DNA of 64,000 bases, taken from the NCBI GenBank assembly GCA_945881965.1, contig CAMCVS010000012.1, positions 28,367 through 92,366 on the forward strand, read 5' to 3'. The DNA is from Paracoccus haematequi. Lineage in GTDB: Bacteria; Pseudomonadota; Alphaproteobacteria; Rhodobacterales; Rhodobacteraceae. The notes under the pieces are model-generated. The model did not search any database, had not been told where the DNA came from, and saw only the letters and a program-made list of their open reading frames with translations. The position numbers were made by a program, and so were the translations under genes. This document shows, piece after piece, positions 1-9,200 of this stretch. Numbering within the stretch: position 1 is the first letter of the stretch; the number at the start of each line of letters is the position of its first letter.

Positions 1-2
1 AC

Positions 3-1973
3 GGGCGAACGCATGTCACGCGGGTTAAGACACTGGCCGTGGCGCAGGCCATTGCGCTGGCTTACGGCAACGGGGTGAATGTGCGCCTGCTCGCGGGGTC
101 GGTCTGGCGGGAGACGCTGGACCTGTCCACACTCACCGAGGCATCGGTCGAGGGTTACGGCGATCTGATCCGCTATGGTCTGCCTGTGGTGCGCGGCGAC
201 GATGTCATCACAACGACGTGGCGTAACAGCACCACGCGCGGCGATGCGTACACAGAGGTTTACAGCCTGCCGCCCCGGGACTTCGATATCACGGATGGTC
301 AGGCGGGTATCCCGCCGTCTGTCTATGAGGACAACGTGATCATGAATTGGGTTACAGCGACCACCTTGGCGGCCTGTCAGGCCACGCCGGGGTCGTTCTT
401 TCACGACGGGTCAAAATTCAATGTGGATGGCGTCACAGTTTATATCCACCCGACCGGATCGACCAACCCGGCGACCAATGGGCGCGTCTATTCGGTGACG
501 GAACGCGATTGGGCAATCAGGATCGGCAACCGCTCTGCGGTGCGGTTTCTCGAGCCGATCAACCAAGCGCACGACAACGGGGCAATCAACGCCCCGGACG
601 ACTGCATCATCGAAAACGTGCTGTGCCACGGCAACATAATCCACCCCATTCTGGCCGGAAGCGGCGTGATGCGAAACTGTATCGCGTGGGTGGAAAAGAT
701 CGACGGGCGGCATCCGGGCGGGTTTCTGCTGGAGTTTTTTCGCACCAACACCGATGCGGGCAAGGTCGGCATCTATCAAAACTGCATGGCGATTGCCCCG
801 CCGGGTTATACGGGCGATGGTTTCGGCGGGCATACCCTCGCGGGGTTCTCGTCCCCTGACGCGCACTATTTCTCGTATATCGGGATGTTCGATTGTGCCG
901 CGATCAACTGCGGTATCAACTGGGCCGATATGATCAAGGGCAGGATGGAGCGCGTCTATTCGCAAGATGGGCGGGTACGAATGATCCCCGGCAATCCAAC
1001 TGCATCGGTCGAAATTATCGACCTGTATTGCGTCCGTACCGGGATTAATAGCGAGGTATTCCTGGACGCCGGGTCATTCTCGCAATCTGGCGGTGGAAAC
1101 GTCAAGGTGGACGGCCTGCGCGCGTATGCCACCGGCGGGTGGGCCGCGACGGCGGGGATAACGGGCTATAATGTCGATATCACCAATTCGCATATTGTCG
1201 TTGACGTGACGGACAAGCAGTTCGCGCCGCAGTTTTTCCGCAACACGTCATCCGACCTGAAGCGTTTCTCGCTGAGGGGAACCATTTTTGAAAACAGAGG
1301 CTGGGCCAATGCCTACTGGTATTACTTCACCGCATCGCCGACCGAATTGTATGCGGCAGACCGAAATGTGTTTTCCGGCTATGGCTCGTGGATCACAAAC
1401 GCTGGCAGCTACACGACGCTGGCAGCGTTGCGCGCGGCGGCGGGCACCGAAACCGTCAGCTTGATCGGCAATTACGAAACAGGCTCTGATCTGATCGGCA
1501 CCGCGGCCTCGTTCGTCGGCACCGGCTGGACACTCAGCGGCGACGGCTGGGACCAGAGCGGCGCGGGGAACGGCAACACCCACCGTCTGCAGTTCTTGGG
1601 GTCGCAGGCTGGCGTCACCGCCACCTTGCGGATAACGGTCACCGGCGCGGGGCGCATCGACGTGCGTGACGGAGGAACGAATATTGCAACCAACCTCGCT
1701 GCGGGCACCTATGCATACACCCGGACTTGGGCCGGTGCCCCCGCCGTTGCCCCGAGAGGCAGCGCGGTGCGCGTTCAAGATGTGAGCTGGTTTGTTATGG
1801 ATACCAGATTGCCCGTTCAAGCCGTCGATCCAGCCAACGGCGACTGGCAGGTCATCGGGAACACAGATCGCGCCGCCGCCGGTGTGCGGCGGCATCCGCT
1901 GTATCTAAAGGGCGAAATCCCGCAATCCCTGCCCGAGTGTCGCGCTTGGGTGCTGCGTCAGGTGCGGAGGTAA
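3..1973 (+). CDS. Beta-helix tailspike-like protein, 5' partial
   Basis: The frame is open from the first bases of the window, so the N-terminus is missing; a GTG at 39 is only the first possible start inside the window. The first visible residues resemble the opening coil of parallel beta-helix proteins (a short helix, then V-N-V-R-L-L-A-G-S). The body has short beta-strand-like segments with many N, G and D turns, as in tailspikes and polysaccharide-binding or -degrading fibres. The last ~170 residues look like a separate beta-sandwich. The next gene begins 6 bases after the stop and is tail-tip-like, which supports a host-recognition role. No catalytic residues could be assigned. It could also be a generic right-handed beta-helix protein. 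Confidence 0.5.
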   Translation, partial: GRTHVTRVKTLAVAQAIALAYGNGVNVRLLAGSVWRETLDLSTLTEASVEGYGDLIRYGLPVVRGDDVITTTWRNSTTRGDAYTEVYSLPPRDFDITDGQAGIPPSVYEDNVIMNWVTATTLAACQATPGSFFHDGSKFNVDGVTVYIHPTGSTNPATNGRVYSVTERDWAIRIGNRSAVRFLEPINQAHDNGAINAPDDCIIENVLCHGNIIHPILAGSGVMRNCIAWVEKIDGRHPGGFLLEFFRTNTDAGKVGIYQNCMAIAPPGYTGDGFGGHTLAGFSSPDAHYFSYIGMFDCAAINCGINWADMIKGRMERVYSQDGRVRMIPGNPTASVEIIDLYCVRTGINSEVFLDAGSFSQSGGGNVKVDGLRAYATGGWAATAGITGYNVDITNSHIVVDVTDKQFAPQFFRNTSSDLKRFSLRGTIFENRGWANAYWYYFTASPTELYAADRNVFSGYGSWITNAGSYTTLAALRAAAGTETVSLIGNYETGSDLIGTAASFVGTGWTLSGDGWDQSGAGNGNTHRLQFLGSQAGVTATLRITVTGAGRIDVRDGGTNIATNLAAGTYAYTRTWAGAPAVAPRGSAVRVQDVSWFVMDTRLPVQAVDPANGDWQVIGNTDRAAAGVRRHPLYLKGEIPQSLPECRAWVLRQVRR

Positions 1974-1979
1974 GCCCCG

Positions 1980-3164
1980 ATGACACTGGTCTACTCCGGT
2001 CGCGGGGCAGCACGGCTAACCGGCCCGTCAATGATCGCGCAGTCAAAGTCGATTTCGGTGGTCAGCGACAGTGTGCTGGCGATCACAGTGCGGGCTGTGG
2101 CCACGAACGGGCCATGTGACGTGGAGGCGGGTTTTGCCTGCTATGACGCGCTGGATGCGCGGCTGGCTGACCGGGTGGCGGTCGAGGACGCGGTCCGGTT
2201 TGTGACGATCTGGGAGGAGCTGACTGGCGAGATTGCGGCAATCTGGCCCGCAGGCACTGTGGCCGTGCGCCCTTTCCTGCGGGTGGTGACGGTGGACGGT
2301 GTGATCGAGCTGGACGCGCTGTTGATCGAAGACCGGACGACAAAGGTCATTGCGACCCGCCTCACCACGTTGTCGGCAGAGTTGGGCGGCCTGACAAGCA
2401 CAGTCGAAACACAGGCCACAGCGCTGGTGGACCTCGAGGGGATATCAGCTGCGACCTACCGGATCACAACGGCGTCCGGCCCGTCACAGGCCGAACTGGT
2501 TCTGGTCGCACCGAACGGGGCCCCGTCGCTGGTGCGCATCGCGGCGGACAACATCGTGCTGAATGGATCGGTTAAAGCGCACCACCTAGACGCCGCGACC
2601 CTGTCAGTCGCAGGCCTGTCTGTGTTCGGCGGCGATCTGCGATCCGCGAATTTCGTCTCTGGGGTGTCGGGGTTCCGTTTGACCCAGAGCGGCGTTTTCG
2701 AAGGTGCAGGCATCATCAACCGAGGGGCATTGACGCCCGGAGCGGTGTCGGATGTTCAGCGCATCTATCGCAACGGCGAGTATGTCTGGGGCGAAACCAA
2801 CTGGACCCTGCGAGAGACCCTCGGGATATCCAATCTCGCGCCTGACGCGATGTGGACGACCCATCTGATGGGGCGCGCGCGTGGTACCGCAGTCGGTGAT
2901 GAAGGGGCCTCGCTCCGAGGAACGTCTATCGGGCTATACCGCTCAATGCTGTTTCAGGGGGTCTGGACGCCGTTCGGCTTGGTCTACTACTTCAATACTC
3001 AGGGGACCGGCGACTGGGAGTGGTTCAACTTCAGCGAAGACGTCTCTGGTGAATTCTCGGCCGTCGTCTATGAGCTGCGGTCAATATGGAACGTCACAGT
3101 GCAGCCCCCGGCCGGACCGAATGCCGCAAACATCGCGTTGTCGGCTCGATCCGTGAAGCGTTGA
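1980..3164 (+). CDS. Phage tail-tip (J-like) C-terminal protein
   Basis: This 394-residue protein has the layout of the end of a central tail-tip/host-specificity protein. An N-terminal beta-rich segment of about 100 residues is followed by a coiled-coil-like linker (around 110-160: TRLTTLSAELGGLTSTVETQ). Next comes the pattern 'AELVLVAPNGAPSLVRIAADNIVLNGSVKAHHLDAATLS', split here between residues ~175 and 215, which is typical of J-type tail proteins, and then a variable tip. It begins 6 bases after the beta-helix gene and is probably co-transcribed with it. Full J proteins are over 1000 residues, so this is either a short accessory version or the tail of a split gene. Host recognition is inferred from family and position. 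Confidence 0.55.
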   Translation: MTLVYSGRGAARLTGPSMIAQSKSISVVSDSVLAITVRAVATNGPCDVEAGFACYDALDARLADRVAVEDAVRFVTIWEELTGEIAAIWPAGTVAVRPFLRVVTVDGVIELDALLIEDRTTKVIATRLTTLSAELGGLTSTVETQATALVDLEGISAATYRITTASGPSQAELVLVAPNGAPSLVRIAADNIVLNGSVKAHHLDAATLSVAGLSVFGGDLRSANFVSGVSGFRLTQSGVFEGAGIINRGALTPGAVSDVQRIYRNGEYVWGETNWTLRETLGISNLAPDAMWTTHLMGRARGTAVGDEGASLRGTSIGLYRSMLFQGVWTPFGLVYYFNTQGTGDWEWFNFSEDVSGEFSAVVYELRSIWNVTVQPPAGPNAANIALSARSVKR

Positions 3165-3188
3165 AGGCCGATTGAAGGGACCTTTGGC

Positions 3189-3244
3189 GCGCGAAAAACT
3201 TGAGACAAGTTTCTTTCGTTTTTGTGCCAACATTTTTTTCGCGC
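3189..3244. terminator. Nested hairpin at the phage/host-type junction
   Basis: An inner stem AACTTG (3197-3202) / CAAGTT (3206-3211), with flanking CGAAA / TTTCG, is followed by five T (3219-3223), the form of a rho-independent terminator for the phage tail genes. An outer inverted repeat, GCGCGAAAAA (3189-3198) with TTTTTCGCGC (3235-3244), encloses it. The only start-like codon for the downstream giant frame, TTG at 3200, lies inside the inner stem. That makes it a poor translation start and suggests the giant gene originally began elsewhere. The outer repeat could mark an element end. Confidence 0.6.
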
Positions 3245-6200
3245 TACAGCACCGCCGTCGTCGCAGGCTGGGCCAGCACCGATTTTGCCAGCGGCACGGC
3301 GTATTTTTATGCCACCGGGCAGGACCGCAACACGATCCTCGCCCCGGCGGGGTTCGTCAACGCGGCGGCGGGGGATTACCATCTGGCCGCGACGGCGGCG
3401 GGGATTGATGCGGGCGACCCGGCCTCGATCCATGCGGCCGAACCCGGCGCGAATGGCGGGCGCGTCAATATCGGGGCCTATGGCAACACCGCCGAGGCCG
3501 AACAATCCAACAGCCCGGTATTGCAGGTCACGACGCAGAACACCGGCGAAAAGCTGGAGGCGGGTCAGACCTATACCGTCGAATTCCGCACTGACGATCT
3601 TTTGGCCGAAGAGGTCGTGCTGTCGATGTCCGCCGCCAATATCACGGCGCAGGCGGCGGATGGTGTGACCTGGCAATCGGGCCGGATCTATCGCAGCGGC
3701 ACGGCAAATTCCGGGTCGTTCCACACCTTCCAATCCGTGGCTGTGAACACCGTGGCGGAACTGCCCGAAGCGGTGTTCCGCGATGGCATCACCGTGCCGC
3801 AGGCCAGCCAGGATTGGCTGCGCTATACGCTGCCGGTGGCGGATGGCACCTATACGCTGCGCCTGTTCGGCATGAGCCCGAATGCCACCGCCCAGAACAT
3901 GACGATCCGCGCCAATGGCACCGAGATCGCCACCGGGTTCAGTTTCAATGGCGGCGTGGCCGGAAATTACGTCACGCGCGCCACCGAGATCGCCAATGTG
4001 CAGGCGGTCAATGGCCAGTTGATGCTGGAATTCCGCAGCCTGACACCGGGCGCAAACCCGATCCTGTCAGGGTTCGAGCTGATCCGTGAAAACCCAGCCC
4101 CTGTGCTGAACCCGCAATTCGATGTCGCCGTCAGCATCGACAATGGCGAAACCTGGACCCCGATTGCGGGTGCCGTGACGCTGGAACGCTCTGGCATCGG
4201 GCGGGTGCAATGGACCGCCTCGCCGGAAACCGCAGGCGCAACTGCGCTGATCCGCGTCACGCAGGTGGGCGGCACATTGACGGATATCTCGGACCAGCCG
4301 TTCCGCATTTCCAACGGCGGGCGCGATTTCTATGTCAACGACAACAGCCTGACCGGCGATGTGCACACCACCGCCGTCGGCAACAACGCCAACTCCGGCA
4401 AATCCGCCGATGCGCCGATGGCTGATCTGGGTGCGCTGATCCGCGCCTATGGCTTGCAGGCCGGGGACCGGGTCTGGATCGACAGCGGCAATTACGTGGT
4501 GCCGGTGGACCTGATCCTGACCGGCGCCCATTCCGGCACCGCGCTGGCCCCGGTCGAAATCCGTGGTGCTGGCACGGGCCTGACCACGCTGACGCGCGAC
4601 AATATCGCCACCGGGGCCGAAACATTCGACCTGCGCGGCGTCGATCATCTGGTGGTGTCCGACCTGACCATCGCGGGCGGGAATCGCGGCGTGATGGTGC
4701 AGTACAACACCGGCACGACCAACGTGACGTTTGAACGGGTCGAAATCCGAGACACCCGGCAGGAAGGCATCCGGATCGAGGGGCTGAACACCGGCTTTGC
4801 CCTCAATGATCTTGAGGTGCATCGCACCGCCCTGTCCGGCGCCGGCTATGGCATTTATACCGAAAACGCGCCGACAACGATCACTGGCGGGCTGTTCTAT
4901 GACCTGCCGCGTGCGATCTTCATGCAGGGCGCAGGCAATATCGCCCAAGGGTTCAGCGTTGTCGGGGCCACCGCCAGCAGCCAGGCGGCGGTCTATGTCC
5001 AGAATGGCGGCATCGTGCGCGATGCGACGGTGCGCGATGGCGCGGGCTATGGCGTGTCGTTGTCAACCGCCACGCTGGAAAACAGCGTGATCTTCGGCAA
5101 TGCCGGGTTCAACGTCGACAGCTTTACCGGGACGGTGCGCGGCAACGTCATTCACGGCGGCAGCGTCGGGGTGAACAGCTATTTCGGCACCATCGAAGGC
5201 AACCGCATCTTCGACAATGGCACCGGCATCCTGAGCACGGCCTTTGGCGGGACGACCACCATCCTGCGCAACCAGATCTACGGCAACGGCATCGGGGTGC
5301 AGACCGATGCCAACTTCAGCAGCGTCTATGACATCCGGCAGAACCTGATTTACGCCAACACCAACGCCGGGGTGATCGTGCGGACGAGCGGGCAGGTCAA
5401 CCTGATCGGCAACACGCTGTATCAGGCCGTGGGCTCGGCGCTGACGGTGGATAATGCGGCGGCCAAGGTGTTCCTGCGCAACAACATCCTGCAATCGGAT
5501 CAGGGCGCGATTGTCACGGTCACCGGCGCAGCGACGGTGTTCAACAGCAATTTCAACCTCTATCATCGCGGCACCGGCAGCGCGGTCACCGGGTCCTGGG
5601 CGGGCACCACCCGCAGCGATCTGGCGGCCTGGCGGACGGCCAGCGGCGAAGGCGCGCGCAGCATCGCGGCCAACCCCGCCTTCCTGGACATCAATGGCGC
5701 GGATAACGTGCTGGGCGGTGTCGATGGCCTGTTGGGTGGCGGCGCGGACGACAACTTCAACCTTGACGCGCTGTCGGCGGCGATTGACGCGGGCACGGCT
5801 TATGGCGAATTGCTGCGCGATTTCTTTGACCGCGCGCGGTCCGACGACCCGACCACGGCCAACACCGGCGAAGGCTATGACCTGTTCGTGGAAACCCCGG
5901 CGGCGGGCGTTTTCGACACCACGGCGGGGCTGATTTCCGGGCTGTCATCATCAGGAAACTGGTCGCAACAGGCGCTGCCGTTCACGTTCACCTATTACGG
6001 CACGGCCTATAGCACCGTGCGCGTGACGACCGAGGGCTATCTGGTATTCGGCACCGTCAACCCGACGTTCAACCTGACGCAAAGCGAGGCGTTCTTCCGC
6101 GCCAACCCGGTCATCGCGCCGTTCTGGACCGATGTGAACGCAGGCACCGTCAGCGGCCATGGCGTGCATCGCACTGTGGCGGCAGACAACAGCTGGGTCC

Positions 6201-9200
6201 GCTTCCGCTGGCAGGGTGTGACGCAGGGGCTGGCCACCACCAACGCGCTGAACTTTGCCGTGACGCTGTTCGCGGATGGCCGGATCGCGTTCGATTATGG
6301 TCCCGGCAATCAGGACAACCGCGCCACTGTGGGGTTGTCGGCGGGCAATGGTGACACCTTTGTTCTGTCCACGCTGACCGGGAATACGCCCACCGATGGC
6401 AGCGTGCGTAATTTCGCGCCCGAACCGGGGCTGGTGTATTACGACATCGGCGCGTTCGAATTCCAGGGTGATTCCGGCGATGTGACCCCGCCCGTTGTGG
6501 TGGATATCCCGCAACTGCCGCCGCAGGATGGCACCACCGCGCTGGCCTTTACCGCCTTTACCGTGATCACCAGCGAGGCGCTGGAACTGGTATCGGCGCG
6601 CAGCCCCGCCAACTATGAACTGCGCGGCGCGGGAGCGGATGACATCTTTGACACCGGCGATGATGTGCTGGTGGCGCTGACGCCGTCCTATTCCTTCCCG
6701 GAAACCGACCTGACGCTGTCGTTCGATGCGCCGCTGGCGGATGGGCTGTGGCGGCTGACGCTGTCAGGGACGCTGGCGATCTATGACACCGCCGGGAACC
6801 GTCTGGATGGCGATGCGAATGGGGCAGAGGGCGGCGATTATGTCCGCACCTTTACCGTGGACCGCACCACCAATGCGCTGCCGGTGGCAAACGCGGCCAC
6901 CGCGCAGGTGACCGAGGATGGCAGCGTGGTGATTACGCTGGGCGCGACGGATGCCGATGGCGATCCGCTGTCGTTCTCGGTGCTGACCACGCCGCTTTAT
7001 GGTGTGCTGACCGATTTCGACAGTGTCGCGGGCACCATCACCTATCGCCCGAACGCCAATTCCACCCGCACGGATGCCTTCCGCTTTGCGGTGGATGACG
7101 GCAAGCTGGGCCATGCCGAAGCGGTGATCACCATCAACGTGATCCCCGTGAACGATGCGCCGACGGCAACGCCTGCCACACGCGCCATCACCGGCGGCGT
7201 GCCCACAACCATCGTTCTGGCCGGAACCGATGTGGAAACCGCGCCGTCCGGTCTGCGCGCGGACATCGTGACGCCGCCCGCTGTGGGCACCTTGGTGCGG
7301 GTCAGCGATCTGGTGTTCGAATACACTGCGCCGATTTTGCACAGCGGCACCGAAACGCTGGTGTTCACCGTGCGGGACAGCGGCGATCCGGCTGGCACGC
7401 CGGGCAATGCGCTGAGCTCTGGTCAGGCAATAGTGACGCTGAACGTCACACCGGGCAACACCGCGCCGGTCATCGGGGCCGTGGGTCCGCAAGTGGTGAA
7501 CGAAGGCGACACGCTGACTGTCGATCTGGGCGCGCTGACCACGGATGCCGAAGGCCACGCGCTGACTTGGCTGATCCTGTCCGGGCCGGATGGGGTGACG
7601 ATTGACGCGGCAACCGGTGTGATCAGCTTTGCCCCCGGCGGCACGTCTGGTCAGTATGATGTGCTGGTGCAAGTCACGGATAACGGCGCAGGCGCGCTGA
7701 GCGATCAGGTGACCGTGGCGATCACCGCGCAGAATCTGGCCCCGGTCGCAACCCTGACGGCACCTGACCGCGCCCTGATCGGCACCACTGTGACGGTGAC
7801 CCCTGCAGCGACAGATGCGGGCGGGGACACGATCGGGTCATGGCGGATCAACTGGGGCGATGGCACAGTCGATCTGGTGTCGGGCGCGCTGACCAGCCTG
7901 ACCCACGCCTACAGCCTTGCAGGCAACCGCACCGTGAGCCTGACCGCCATCGACAGCGAGGGCGCGGAAAGCGCCGCCGTGACCGCCCAAGTCAGCATCG
8001 TGACCGAAAACGCCAAGCCGGTCTGGACATCGACCGGGTTCCTGTCCGCCTCTGCTGGCGATACCTTTACGCTGAACCTTGCGGACTATGTCAGCGATGC
8101 TGAAGGCGACGCCATCACCTTCAGCCTGCTGAACGGCACGATCCCGGGGATGACGATTGATCCGCTCACGGGCATCGCAACCCTCGCGGTGCCTGCGGAC
8201 ACGGCACCGGGCAGCTATCGGTTCGCGCTGCAGGCAACGGACGCCCTGGGTGCCACGGCACGGCGCGCGGTATTTTTGAATGTGGATAACCAACCACCGG
8301 AATGGCAAGCCATTCGCCGCCAGGAAGTCGCCGCAGGCGAGACGTTCACGCTGGCGCTGGCAGATTACACCCGTGACCCGGATGGCAATCCGCTGACCTA
8401 TGCGATCCTGAAGAACGCCCAGCCGGGGATGACCGTCGATGCCGCCACGGGTGTTCTGACCTGGGATATTGACATGATGCAGGCCCCCGGTCCCTACAAG
8501 ATCGTGCTGCGCGTCACCGACAGCGCGGGGGCCGCCGCGAACCGCACCATCATCTTCGATGTCAACAACTATGCCCCGGAATGGGACGCCCTGCCGCGTC
8601 AGGCCGTTTCAGCGGGCGGAACCGTGTCCTTTGCGCTTGCCGACTATGTCAGCGACTATGACAAGGACGCGATCACCTATGCGCTGGTCGCCTCCGGATT
8701 TCCGGGTGCCACGGTTGATGCCGCGACGGGTGTGTTCACGCTGACGGTGCCTGCCGATGAAACGCCGGGCAGTTACAGCTTTACCGTCACGGCGACCGAT
8801 ACGCTGGGCGCGTCCAGCCAACGCGTGCTATTCGTGGATATCGACAACACCATCCCCGAATGGGACGCCCTGGCGCGTCAGGCCGTATCCCCCGGCGATA
8901 CTGTCAGCCTTGCCTTGGGCGATCTGGTGCGCGACGCGGATGGCCACGCCATCGTCTGGGAAATGACCAGTGCCGATCTGCCCGGCGCGACGTTGGATGT
9001 GGCCACCGGACAGTTCCACTTTGCCGTGCCCGCCGATCTGCCGCCCGGCAGCTTCCGCTTTGCCATCAAGGTGTCGGACCCGGTCGGCGGTTACGCTGCG
9101 CGCACGGTGTTCGTCGATGTCGACAACAGCATCCCCGAGTGGCAGCAAGTCGCCCGCCAGACCGCCTCTGCCGGCGATACGGTCAGCCTGAACCTTGCGG

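Larger units (their letters stand above)
1..3225 (+). mobile_element. Right end of a phage-like tail module
   Basis: Two co-directional genes of phage character fill this stretch: a beta-helix protein of tailspike type, still open at the left edge, and a protein resembling the C-terminal part of the central tail-tip (J) protein. A hairpin followed by T residues closes the unit near 3192-3223, and beyond it the sequence changes abruptly to a giant secreted-type protein read from its middle. No integrase, lysis or capsid gene lies inside the window, so whether this is an intact prophage, a remnant or a gene-transfer-agent-like locus cannot be decided here. The right boundary is inferred from the change in protein type and the hairpin, not from a proven attachment site. 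Confidence 0.5.

Noticed and set aside
39..1973. GTG at 39 as the true start of the tailspike-like gene
   Set aside because: The frame is open to the window edge and the upstream codons continue a plausible beta-helix start, so the gene is cut by the window.
3200..3244. TTG at 3200 as a genuine start with a signal peptide (F-V-F-V-P-T-F-F)
   Set aside because: The few hydrophobic residues come from the terminator T-run, there is no positively charged n-region followed by a proper core, no ribosome site, and the codon is inside a hairpin stem.
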